Below, in pieces: positions 35,400 through 46,400 of a stretch of 64,000 nt of DNA. The stretch covers positions 4,340,001 to 4,404,000 of the forward strand of contig NC_059486.1 of NCBI RefSeq assembly GCF_018139145.2. Direction: 5' to 3'. The stretch comes from Gymnogyps californianus (taxonomy: Eukaryota; Chordata; Aves; Accipitriformes; Cathartidae). A program made the position numbers and the translations under genes. Below the pieces are notes generated by a model. The model saw nothing but the letters and a program-made list of their open reading frames with translations, had not been told where the DNA came from and made no database searches. Position 1 is the first letter of the stretch, and every line of letters begins with the position of its first letter.

Positions 35400-35735
35400 C
35401 AGGAGGGAGCGAGCAGCCCCGCAGCCTCCCTCAGGCCGCGGGCACCTGAGGGGAGAGGGCGGCACCCGCGCTCCGAAGGCAGGGAGGGGCGGGACTGCCC
35501 TGCGGGGCGCACCTGCTCACGGCCTCGCGTCCGAGCGTCCCCTCCCGCCCCTGCCGCTTCCAAGGGCCAATCAAAGAACGCGGGGCGGGGGCGGCGCACG
35601 CACCACAATGGACCGTTGGCAGAGGGGGCGGGGCCTCTCCTCCCCTCCCACCGTGGTCCCGCCCTCGACGCCCGCCCGCCATTCGCCTCAGCGCGGCGCA
35701 GGGAGGAGGCGGGAGGCGTCGAGTGGTTGTAGGGC
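35400..35735 (-). promoter_or_regulatory. CpG island, likely promoter of the unrecognised gene
   Basis: A CpG-dense block with GC boxes and a CCAAT sequence at 35567-35571 (ATTGG on the minus strand). A minus-strand donor CAG|gtgcgc ending an exon at 35513 could close a non-coding first exon spliced to the acceptor at 34832. It begins immediately beyond the PLA2G1B poly(A) site. Confidence 0.55.
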
Positions 35736-35736
35736 G

Positions 35737-35742
35737 TTTATT
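35737..35742 (-). terminator. PLA2G1B: PLA2G1B poly(A) signal AATAAA
   Basis: AATAAA on the minus strand, 110 nt after the PLA2G1B stop codon. Cleavage is expected near 35715-35725. Confidence 0.8.
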
Positions 35743-35787
35743 AGTGACAGACCGCCGCGGGCCTGTGGCCGCCCTGAGGGGTGGGAG

Positions 35788-35853
<66 letters not shown>
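35788..35853. repeat. (GAC)22 / (GTC)22 trinucleotide repeat
   Basis: A perfect run of 22 GAC units on the plus strand. On the minus strand it begins directly at the PLA2G1B stop (TAG then TCG units) and fills about half of the 3' UTR. The poly-Asp, poly-Thr, poly-Arg and poly-Val frames across it are artefacts of the repeat. Confidence 0.97.
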
Positions 35854-35974
35854 TAGCTGCAGTATTTCTCGGTGTCCAGCCTGCTGTGGTCGGGATTGTA
35901 GGGCGCCTTGGCAAAGCACATGGCAGCGGCGCGGTCGCAGTTGCAGATGAACATCTCGCACTCGTTGTTCTCAC
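35853..35974 (-). CDS. PLA2G1B: PLA2G1B exon 4 with stop
   Basis: The acceptor ctctcctccag precedes it. It encodes [20 protein letters not shown] through EKYCS and TAG at 35853-35855, and carries the second catalytic Asp and four Cys. Confidence 0.96.
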
Positions 35975-37726
35975 CTGGAGGAGAGAGCAGGAGTGGTCAC
36001 ACCCCGCAGCTCCTTCACCAGGCATGGCAGTGATTCAGGCAGGCATTTCTGCTGCCAGGGCATAGCCGTTTCACTGCTGCCGTCATTTTGGGGGTGTACG
36101 TGCTTCTCCCCGCTAACCACCTGGCCCCAAAGCTGTGTGCTCGGGCCCAGCAATCTCCTTGCTCCTTCCTTCCTTCCCTGCAGTTCAGTTTGCCAGCCTA
36201 TCTGCTATTTATCTCCGTTCCAGAGCCCTATAAAAGCTCCACCATTACATTAGAGCTGTCCAGCAGAAGCTGTGTAATGCTTCCCGTGCTGATCTCTTAA
36301 ATACTGCTGTTAAAGGGAGTCCCAGAAAAGTACCACAGGGACTCAATCCCCTGAAGAGGGGACAGGCTTCCCTATGTACTGCGATACCATATGTCTTCAT
36401 AAACTTTAAAATGTGTGCTACATGGAGAATATTCACTCCGGTGCCCGTATGAGGTGCCCCGTTTCTAACAACCAGCCCCCTTGGCAGGGACTTGCACTGC
36501 GCCTTCCTGCCACAGAAGCATGGAGTGTAACGCAGCCCCGTTCCTTCAGAAGAGAGATGGGAGTAACGTTTGAAGCAGAGTGACGTGGAAGTGGACATAC
36601 TGTTACACGTAATCTGCCCGCTGGAGCAGCTGAAGCTGTACAAGTTTGTGTAGGGGTTGTCCACGAGGAATCTGCATAATTCTAGTTTCATTGCCTGCGA
36701 GTAGCAGTTGTCATGTACTTGACAGCACCTGGGAAACAAGGAGGAAAAGGTCAGAAAATACCAGAAATGCAAACTCAGCTCACCTGTAAGACACATAAAT
36801 ACGCTAGTATTGCTTTGACAAGGCACTGAACAAAAAAAAAAGATACCCAGTGATAGAGAGCAGGCACGAAGGACCTCAGAGGGACACGGTTCTGCCAGCT
36901 AATGGTCCAAGAGGTGTCTGGTACACATGTACTTACTGGCCTATCTTCACAGTTGTCTATTGGGCACAGGGAAAGCAAAAGCCAGCATTTACCCTACGTG
37001 CCCCGTCAGTGCCTGGTAGCTGAAGAGCTAACAGCCGACACAATTCACAGCGTCTTGGCTATCACACTTGTGTGATCGCTAAACTGCCCAAGCCGCTTCG
37101 CATTTTGCAGCTCAGCCCTGCATATGTTGATGGTCGTGCACTGGGCAGTGTGTGCAGAGCTGCATCTGGGCTGCTGGCACAGCACTGCTGCAAAAAAAAT
37201 GCTGGAATGAGTGCAGTATAGCTGCCACAGAAGAGAAAACAGAGTTCTTGGGATTATATTTTATCTTAGTAATAAGGCATCAAGGTGTGATACTACACAT
37301 CTTTTTTTCCTTGAATCGGTCTTTGAGAGAAAGCTTCATTCACAGCAGCCGGAGAGTTTTGTGAACATTTATGGGCAAGGCCAGCTGAGACGAAGCTGGC
37401 ATGCAGAACCATGAAAGCACAAGCAAGGAAAGAGGATTGTAAAAGCGGAGTCTTATAAACCTGTCAACTGCATCCACTGGAGTCCCACTGCCTCCCAAGC
37501 CGCAGTAGCAGCCGTAGTCAGAAAATTCCAGCAGAGGATGGCTGTCTGGGATGGTGCATTTGATCATGCTGCGAAGCCCCCACACGGCCCAGGGCAAGAC
37601 AGCAGCGCTGGCTGCACCCGCTGAGAAGAGACACAAAGGTTAAAGTTAGGCATGGTGTTACCAGTCCAGGGGGGCGAGTGCCACCTACACACCAGACAGC
37701 AGGAAAAGCAGGGCCAGGGTCTTCAT
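35853..37726 (-). CDS. PLA2G1B: PLA2G1B, secreted pancreatic phospholipase A2 (4 exons)
   Basis: This calcium-dependent enzyme hydrolyses the sn-2 ester of phospholipids and is secreted by pancreatic acinar cells. Exons on the minus strand are 37693-37726, 37461-37620, 36601-36728 and 35853-35974, with GT-AG borders and consistent phases, giving 147 residues (human 148). The signal peptide is [11 protein letters not shown] and onward. The mature start is near [11 protein letters not shown]. The calcium loop [15 protein letters not shown], active-site CCQVHDNCY (His-Asp), pancreatic-loop segment NPYTN and second catalytic Asp in ICNCDR are all present, and all 14 cysteines of the mature group IB pattern are kept. 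The usual Arg before AVW, where trypsin activates the proenzyme, is replaced (LPW-AVW). It is digestive and not a venom form, as the pancreatic loop shows. Confidence 0.97.
35975..36600 (-). other. PLA2G1B: PLA2G1B intron 3
   Basis: Between donor AACA|gtatgt and acceptor ctcctccag. I see nothing else in it. Confidence 0.85.
36601..36728 (-). CDS. PLA2G1B: PLA2G1B exon 3
   Basis: The acceptor cttgtttcccag precedes it. It encodes [14 protein letters not shown] with the catalytic His-Asp, then the pancreatic loop and [10 protein letters not shown]. Confidence 0.96.
36729..37460 (-). other. PLA2G1B: PLA2G1B intron 2
   Basis: I see no exon or repeat of note here. Confidence 0.85.
37461..37620 (-). 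CDS. PLA2G1B: PLA2G1B exon 2
   Basis: The acceptor gtctcttctcag precedes it and the donor GACAG|gtttat follows. It encodes the end of the signal/pro region, the mature N-terminus [11 protein letters not shown] and the calcium-binding loop. Confidence 0.96.
37693..37726 (-). CDS. PLA2G1B: PLA2G1B exon 1, signal peptide
   Basis: ATG at 37724-37726 (minus) encodes [11 protein letters not shown] plus one base, followed by the donor G|gtgtgt. It is the only ATG downstream of the TATA box in frame with exon 2. Confidence 0.92.
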
Positions 37727-37771
37727 TCTCGGAGGATTTGACAGAGACTGGTGCTAAAGAAAATGCGGCTC

Positions 37772-37794
37772 TTTATACGGCAAGCTGACCTTGA
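37772..37794 (-). promoter_or_regulatory. PLA2G1B: PLA2G1B TATA box and NR5A/ERR-like site
   Basis: TATAAA on the minus strand at 37772-37777, 46 bp before the ATG, implies a very short 5' UTR. Just upstream at 37786-37794 the minus strand reads TCAAGGTCA, the extended half-site bound by NR5A2/SF-1 and ERR receptors. NR5A2 is an acinar regulator of digestive enzyme genes, so the site makes sense; binding is inferred. Confidence 0.65.
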
Positions 37795-40110
37795 CATGGG
37801 TATGAGATAAACAAGCCAGTATTTATGTTACTAAATGCAGACTTCTTCCATTGGAGGGTGTGGGCAGTGGGGTTGTGACATGACCAGTTGAAGGCCAGTG
37901 GAGTTAAATATATGAAAGCCAAGAAGGCAAATATTTGCTCTCTAGATTTTTGCTATTAGATTCTTTTAACGCTACTGTTAGAAGCCAGCCTGAAAGATCT
38001 GGACATTTTTAAGGGCTTTCTACTAAAATATAGTAGCAGTGTGGTAGTTATGTTGGAAATTGCTGGCACACTAATATCCATCCTACTAATACTGGCATCC
38101 TCTTTTTATGGTATCCCACTTACCATTAATCCTGTATCTCTCCATGGATTCTCCTGGCCTAATTCAGAGAATAAGGTACAGGTCATCCACTCACCCCAAA
38201 TAACCATTTGGCATGAGCTGAACTGAAAAAAATTCAAGCTGTTTTTCACTTTGAAACCATACGAGGAGAAGGAGGTACTACTAGGCAAGAAACAGGAGCC
38301 AAGCAACCTGGAAAGCCTCTGCATCTGGCTTAAGAGTAGTGTCTCTTTTGACATGACCTTAAGGGAGCTGAACTGGAAATGAACTGGACTTAGAAGTTTC
38401 AACATACACAGCAGACTTCAGTAGCTTAGAGACAGCAGTTTCTCTTTCTCCAGCACCAACGCAGAACCCCGTTAGGCCCTTTGGTTCTCTATGCCAAGGC
38501 ATGAGATGAGTTGGGAACCTTGAAAGATGATCAAAAAATGGGTAAGAAAAAGCTTCCTGGAGTCAGCCAGGGGTAAGTCCAAAATACTGCACTCATATTT
38601 ATACCCCAGAGGCTCTAACACTGTCAGGGCTACAGGTCTGGCATTTTTACACACTCAAGATACAGATCCTAGACTGCTCACTTGATAGTCAGAGTCTGCA
38701 TTTATTTCTAAAGCACCAAGCAAGCATTCAGTTTTTAAGAGCCAAGGAAAAGGCAAAGCCCACCTTTCCGCAACAGCCTAATATACCAGAGTGCTTATTC
38801 AGGAAACTTAGGGTTCACCACCCTTCAGTAGGTTCAAATGCACGTTTCTATAAGGGACGATCAGGACATCTTCTCCCTTATAGGGTCTGAAACTATGCCA
38901 GGGTGCCCATAGTATCCATAGGATGTTGACATATCCATAGGACATCTGGTTAAAGTTAGACATGCTGTTGAACAGCCAGAACCATTCCGATTTTTTTGAT
39001 CTCTCACAAGCTCTCTGTTTCTCTGGGATTCCCCGCTCACAGGTTACCTAAAGCCAAACAGATGCCGAGTTACAGATTCAAGATTCTTGTGTCCTAATAG
39101 AACACTGAACGAACATTAAAGGCTGAGGTAAAGGACAGTCCGTACCACAGTTAGTGCAGAAAAAAGAATTTAATCTTTTGCCCACAGATCAAATCTGCTG
39201 ACTTTCCCTTCAATATCCATTTAAGTGTTCTCCTTCTCCTTTGCTACTTCGGCCACCTTTACTCTTTTTAAAATTATTATTTCTCTGTTCTCTTACCTAT
39301 GAACCTTAAGACCCTGTGGTTCCTTTTTCCTCACTTCTCAATGTCTGATTTATTATTGATGTTGCCAAGAAAACTTCCACTAAACTGGCCTTTTTAAGTC
39401 ACAAATCAAAAATACTGTCATATCTTGGATTTCACACATTTTAATTCAAAAAGAGGATCACCAAGTGTGGGAAAGTAAGCATGTGAGCATTGCAAGAGTG
39501 CCTCATGAGAAAAATCCCAGCAGGGTAAAGATTTTTCTACCAATGCTATTTTTGGTTTCCCACAACCTGTGCTGCACACAAAGCCACTGGTCCTCAGTAT
39601 GCGTGAGGACATCCCAGCTTACAACTGGCTCCTAAACTTACAGGCTTGAGCCTTAAATTATTTTTAAGACTTCTCTATAATGACGACCTGCTGCACAGGG
39701 TTCCCTACTATTTCACACAGTTAGAATTCACCTTTCTCTTGTAGTAGTGTCTGTTAAGGACTTTTCTTCCCATCTCCACATTTTACTTTCTTAGATCTAG
39801 CCTCCTTGGTCCACCACAGTCATTGAATCCAGAGCATCTGAGCCAAACTTCTAAGCACCACACCATCTCCTCCTTTCTTGAACCTACAAATATCTATACA
39901 AAGCCTCTGTAACATAGAGAAGAGACATGATCTCTATTAAAACCAGATCTGCCTCACATTATAAACTGGGCCACTGCCAAAGTCTGGGAGCAGAACACAG
40001 AGTCAGAGCCCTGCCTGGGGCTTTCATCCTAATGGCAGGATGCGACTCCTGCCAGGTCCAAGTTCACCTGAAATCTCCTCCTTTTGAAAATCTCCCACCC
40101 CCAAATAATG
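37795..40110. other. Intergenic, PLA2G1B to MSI1
   Basis: I see no coding exon here. The block at 38901-38945 has a short local duplication ('tatccatagga' twice). The rest is unremarkable AT-moderate spacer. Confidence 0.55.
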
Positions 40111-42407
40111 ACACAGAAGGACAGTTTTCAAATAATTTATTAGGAATTTAAAACTGAAATCTGGAAAAAGGGTTACAGGTGTGGAGAGAACAAACATTGG
40201 AGTGTAATAACTTACTGGCTTAAAAACACAGCTTTATTTCTTTTAAAAAAAATGCCCACCCTGAAACCGGAGCCCCAGCCTCCAGGCAGTGGCAGCACTG
40301 GCCAGAGAGTGAATCACAGCCCAGCAGCAGCACAGCTGGCCTTGGATGTCTGGAGGGGGCACGGAAGCAGTTCAGCGCGTATACCAAGAGGGAGGAAAGC
40401 GCTGTCCGCAGACCCAAATTTGAAGTATATAGAATAAAAATAAACCCAATAAAATGCAGCTCTTCTTTAATTAGGAAATATTTAAAAAAACAGACATACA
40501 GACTCTTGTCTCAGTAACAAAAATTATTGCTTTGTGTTTTCAGTACTGATCTGTTAAGTACCCTCTTACCTAAACAGAACTCTCCAAACGCATCGCCCAG
40601 GTCAGGACAAGCTCCGGCAGACGGGGGAGGGATGGAAGAGAAAAAGGGCCCTGTGGGCACTGTGGCCCTCCCTGTCCTTTTCTAAACGCCCCTCTCCCTT
40701 ACAGGGGCTCAGTTTGGGGGAAGAGAGGGAATGATTTTTAAAACTTAAGATGAAGCTGTTATTTCCCTGGGAAAAGAGTTTGGCTGCATCTTAATAAAAG
40801 GCTTAATCACCCCTCTTAACAAGGTCTTTGGTTCACTGAAATCCAGACCCAAACCTGCCCCGTGTACTCCTGCTGGAGGCTTCCCCTGGCAGAGTGCTTC
40901 TTAGCAGGGGCCTGGACCACGCCAGGGGAAGCCCCGGCAGGTTCTGGAGAAGGGACCAGCTCACCCCCACACAGGACAATGGACAAATACCCACAGTCTT
41001 CAGAACAGAGTAAAGCAAATGGGAAGCTGCAATTCTATAATTCGTATAATCCCTGAGAAACCCTTAACCCGCCCCCAAATCACCACCCTAATGCTTTTCT
41101 CCCCCGTTTATGACTCCCCAACCCAGCGCCTTGCCCTTCAGAGAACAACCACCCAAATTTCCCCCTGGCCCTGGCCGAAACCCCTTCCGATACCCTCGCC
41201 TCCGGAGGAGGATCCCCTTTCCCAGGAAATCTTGACGCAAGCGATAGTGTTTGGAGAGTGAATTCCTTTCAAAGTAACCAAGACAAGCAATGGCGGTAAA
41301 GCCCTTTACCTAAAGCCAAACCAGAGGCTGGCACTACGGAGCCCAGTGATGGAGTCTGTACATCGAGCAATTGGAAGCAGCTTTAACCCGCTCAGCAAAA
41401 CAGCCGATGGCCGGTACGTTTCACCCCCGCTTCCCCCCCCGCCCCCCCCACTTTCATCTCATCAGAGGTCTTAAAATCTTACAGTAAAAGGTGTACAAAA
41501 AAAGAACGGAGTCCTGTCAGGATTCTGCTGGAGAGTATTGCTCACGCTGCGGCACCAAGTCCAGGACCTGGAGCTGCTCCTTGGAGCCAGGCTGCAGGCG
41601 GCAGCCAGGTTCAGCTCGCGATATTTACATATTATACAGGAGGAAAAAGAAAACCCCACGTAAAACTAAACCTAGGAAAAAAAAATTCTTTCAGCTGTAA
41701 GGATAGTGTTTTTCATTTAGCAAAATATACATTTGTTTTGTTCCATAGCGATGTCCAACGTTTTCGGATCCTTGGAGTTTCACACTTTTCAAAGCCTCAC
41801 ATTTACAAAACAGAAACAATTAAAAACAGTTTCTTTAAAAAAAATAGAAATACATCAGTTCCTCTCAGCCTTTGCTCTCTCTGTGTCTCTTTCTTCCCTT
41901 CAGAACTGCATTCTTGTTACATACCGTGCTTTAAAAACACTGACGACAACAACAACAGAGTTGAAAATATTCAAAACAGTTTCAAAGCCAAATAAAAATA
42001 CTCCTCAATAAAAACTACCTAACACAATCACAAAGCCAATTCATAAAATATGTCTACTAGCTCGGGAAGGAGCAAACAACAAAAAGAAGGGGTAGCCCCA
42101 AAAAAAGATAAAAAAATAAAATAAAAAAATAAAACTAACAGCTAATAAAATAAATAAAAGAAGAATCGGTGGGCTGGGGCAGGGAGGGGGGAAGCGTAAA
42201 CCGTCGGTGGTTAGTAAGAAAGCGAGATGATCTCCTCGGGTTCAGTCCAGTGTGGTCTGGTCAAAGGGAGAGATCAGGGCAGGGCGGCAGGAGCCTGGCA
42301 GCCAGCCGGCAGTGTGCAGTTTGATTCAAGAAAAAGGTAACCTTGGCTCATCCCCCGAGGCTCACCAGATCCTCCAGCCGCTGTCCTCGGTTAGGTCACT
42401 GGGGAAT
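40111..42407 (-). other. MSI1: MSI1 3' UTR exon
   Basis: On the minus strand a strong acceptor (ctgtgtcccgcag) ends before 42407, pairing with the donor GGCAGGAG|gtaaga 24 nt after the MSI1 stop. The exon runs down to poly(A) signals AATAAA at 40233-40238 or 40136-40141. It is non-coding, with long A/T-rich stretches around 41.7-42.15 kb. The low boundary is inferred from the signals. Confidence 0.6.
40136..40141 (-). terminator. MSI1: MSI1 distal poly(A) signal candidate
   Basis: AATAAA on the minus strand. A second copy lies at 40233-40238. Either could end the MSI1 transcript. Confidence 0.5.
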
Positions 42408-43379
42408 CTGCGGGACACAGCAGGGGAGGGAAGGGACAGGATCTAGAACAACCAACAGCTTTTCTCTTGGGGTTTTCTTCCGGTGTGATCTGACAGAAAT
42501 ACTCAATACCCAAACCTGCCCCAACACAGACTTGCTCTGCATCTCACTGGCACAGTGACAGGGCATAGCAGAGATGCTTCCATCTTTAACGGCAACGTGC
42601 AGGCCTGGGAAACAAGGCCCCACACGCCATGCAGCCTGCCTGCCCAGACCTGTGGCACTCCCGGCCCCCAGGAGGCCTGTGACGTAGTGAGGTCCAGCCG
42701 TTTGTCCAGCACTCAGCTCAGTGCAGCCCTGCCAGGCTGCCATGGGCTCCTGTCTGGACACTGTTCCCTGCAAGTTTTTGCCCTCCTTTTTGAAAAGCTG
42801 GGGTTTTTTAATTTTAAGCCAGCTAACTTCAGCCACGTATGCAAAGCAAACAGAGACCATCCACCAGTTCCCTCTCAGGCCCATCCAAGGACCAGAAACA
42901 GAACTCATCAGACTCAGATCTTCCTTCTGCCCTTCTCCCAGGCAGGAGAGGAAAAACCTCGCTCCCCAGAGACAGTGGTCTCAGCAGCAGTGAGAAAAAC
43001 CAGCTGCGTGGAGAAAGCTTCCCCAGCCAGCAGGTGAGCCAAGCTTGTCTCTCAGGATCACCATCGAGTTGTGATTCTGGCCAACCCTGCAGACCTTTCC
43101 TCTTTCTGTCAGTGCTCCCATTTCCTTCCTCTTTGCGCCCAGACACTAAGTGACCTCTCCACAGCACTCCCAGCCTGGGGAGCATAAGGTAGGAACCCAA
43201 CCTGCCAAGCCTCTGGTGCAGAAGAGAGCCCCAGGCTGGCCACAGGACTCCTCCGGCAGGCTGGGTCAGGCCGCTGAGCCTCACAGCGGCATCCACAGCT
43301 CCAGCCGAAAGCCCAAGCACAGAGGCCAGCTCAGAACTTCACTCCTCTCATTACCCGTTCCTCTTCGAAGCTCTCTTAC

Positions 43380-43445
43380 CTCCTGCCTCCTTGGTCCCCA
43401 GCTTCAGTGATACCCATTGGTAAAAGCTGTTGCAATCAAAGGACC
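43380..43445 (-). CDS. MSI1: MSI1 last coding exon ([13 protein letters not shown] stop)
   Basis: The acceptor ctttcttcgcag precedes it, it encodes 13 residues, and the stop TGA is at 43404-43406. A donor GGCAGGAG|gtaaga closes the exon at 43380, so the 3' UTR continues in another exon. The stop is only 24 nt before the junction, so it should not trigger nonsense-mediated decay. Confidence 0.92.
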
Positions 43446-46400
43446 CTGCGAAGAAAGAGTTAAAACCCCACTCTTAAGCAAACAAAAGTGAAGGAGAACT
43501 ACTACCACAACAAATTCAGTCGTGGCCCAGATGCTGGGAAAGCTGATTTCAGTTGGAGGTGCCAGGTCTAAAGAGCACATCACCCTGCAGGACGCTGCGT
43601 CAGGGCCAAGACGGGGTCTTGGAAAGTCTGGGCCAGATCAGGGAAAGGTCTGGATATCAGGACCTTGAGTGGTGGTCAGGGAGAGCCAGCGGAGGCCAGG
43701 GGTGCGGGCTCCAAGTGAACTGCTGCGTTCTGCACTGGCCGTCTATGGTCTGGGGCTCAGCAGTAGCATGGCAAATGCTGCGGCGGGTGGTATTTCTTAT
43801 CCAAAAAGCAGGCTGTGGGCTGAGAGGGGGCCGCCCACTGCTGCTCACCTCCATCGCCACGTGGAGATGCAGCCCCTTCCCCTGGCCGTGCCACTCTCCA
43901 TCTTCCTCCCCCTGCGCAGAGCCCGACAGGGAACACTCACCCCTAGGCTGTGGCCGAAGCCGGTGCTTGGGGCTGGACTGGCAGCGCTGATGTAACTGCT
44001 GACCCCTGAGTCCTGGTTGGCGGCTCCATAAAGCTCTGCCATCGGCCCAGGGCTGGTGGTGCCCAGAAATCCACCGGTGCGACTGGGGGTGGAACCTACA
44101 GGAGGCAGCAAAACTACGTAGTGAAGATCCCAAAAATCTTCCACCCCGTCCCACCCCCCTCCCGCAGCCCATCGCAAACCTCCGTGACAGGACACCGCGC
44201 TGGGGAGGAAAGTGGCAGTTACCTGTCCCTCGCACCACGGCCGCCGCAGCCGCTGCTGCCGCCATTGGTCCATACGCAGTGAGAGGGATTGCTGGAAAAG
44301 AAGGAACAGGCATCTCAGGGGCACTGTGGCTACACGGGAAACTCCTCAACAGGAGCTTTTATTTCCCACTGCAAAATACCAGGCCCACACAGACGTATTG
44401 GCTTAGTGCATCACACGGGACATCAAAGGATGACAATAGGGAAGTGCACAGCCCTGCATTTATTAGTATCCTTTTGCACAGCGAATGTCCGGGGGAACTC
44501 ACTAGCCGTGCTCTGCTAAGCCCACACCCTGGAGCAGCTGAGGGCATGACGTGGAAGAGCTGAACCAGAAGTGGGCAATTTCAGATGTATCCTGTCGCTA
44601 CTTAGCTTGCAAGATGCAGTTAATCTGAAGCTACAGATCCAGACTTTGGCTGTAAATGTGGAGAAATGCAGCAGCTCAGGGACAGCAGCTGACAGCTCAG
44701 CATCCTGAGGCTCAGCCCCTCCTCTCTGTCCCTTGATACTATTCTTGAATAACAGTTTAATAGCCTCTTTCTCCCTATTTCTCTACTCTGCTCAAGACGC
44801 ACCATCCTCCCCACTCTGAGTTTTGCTCCTGAACTGCTCAAACCCTCGCTGTTCGTTGTAGAAGAGCAGGAAACATATACCTAGGGAGCAGGAACTAGAA
44901 ATGGCTTAATTAAAACAGTAAGTTTTAATTTCTATGTAGCAGTTCTAATTCCCAACTCTACTGCCACAGGCATCCAGCCCTTAGGGCAGGAGGCATCTAG
45001 CCAGTATGTTTCTCTTTGCCCTTAAAATGACTGGGTCAGCATTTCATGCTTGAATGTGAAATTCACTGTGATTCTGTTTAGAGCACCATAAAAAGAGGTC
45101 AGAACAAATCAATCGCGTTAAGGCTGAAACTCAGACTAGCTTATAAGGGAATATTTAGTAGCAGGCACCAGCCTGTTTCAGGCAAACGTCATATGAGGCT
45201 TATATCTGGGTTAGCCGCTCATTACAGGCCCTGGGCCAACGTGAGCATGTTGCTGCTTTGCATCACCCCCAAAGATGCGGTTCCAGGGAGGAAAGGCTGC
45301 TGGCAGCCACCCTCCTGCCCCATCATTGCTTCAAGTCCCTAACACACAGCTGAATGAATGCAGTTTCACTGAGAAAGGAGGCCAGGTCTTCTCAAAAAGA
45401 CTCCAGTTCTTTTTCCAGGAAAAACCCTTCTTGCCTTTGCAGTCTATCTACTGAGACACCATGTTTGTGTTGCGATGACAAAGCACCTGCATGTTAGCTC
45501 CCTGCGTGCTGGAGCAATCATCCCTGCTTGTGCCATCCCCTCATCTCAGTTCCACTTGCCAAGCCCATAAAGCGCAGCCCATTTACGCGCAGGCATCCAC
45601 TTGAAGGCACAAGGGCCCTCGAGCACTGCACAGCTCGCTGGGCCTTTGTAGGAACGAAGGGGGCCCTGCCCTTCATGGGACCAACTCCAGCCTATACATG
45701 GGAATCGCAGCTCTTGGCCTAGCCAAGAGGCTGCACAGGGCCTGTTTAACAGTAGGTAAGCGTAATGGGAAGGGAAGAATGCCACGATCCCCAGCTGGTA
45801 CTTCAGCGAGACACTCAGGACTGTAAGCTAACATGGCACCCAGCCAGGACAGCAGCATTAATAACTTCTTGTTGTGCAGAGCCCTGGTGCACCCCAGCCG
45901 CTGGTGCCAGCCAGGCCCCGGGCGATTCACCTCCACTAGGAAAAGGCACAGTGCAGCCAGGGGTGGACCTTGGAGGGTGTGCTGGTTTGGGCTGGGGTAG
46001 AGTTAATTTTCTTCACAGTACCTAGTATGGGGCTATGTTTTGGATTTGTGCTGGAAACAGTGTTGATAATGTAGGGATGTTGTAGTTACTGCTGAGCAGT
46101 GCTTACACAGAGTCAGGGCCTTTTCAGCTTCTCAGCCCACCCCACCAGTGAGTAGCCTGGGGGTGCACAAGAAGCTGGGAGGGGACACAGCCGGGACAGC
46201 TGACCCCAACTGCCCAAAGGGATATTCCATACCATATGGCGTCATGCTCAGCATATAAAGCTGGGGAAGAACAAGGAAAAGGGGGACGTTTGGAGCGATG
46301 GCGTTTTGTCTTCCCAAGTAACCGTTACGTGTGATGGAGCCCTGCTTTCCTGGAGATGGCTGAACACCTGCCTGCCGATGGGAAGTGGTGAATTGTTTTG

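Noticed and set aside
35314..36065. Open frames with poly-Asp, poly-Thr, poly-Arg or poly-Val
   Set aside because: They are readings of the 22-unit GAC repeat in different frames, antisense to or downstream of PLA2G1B.
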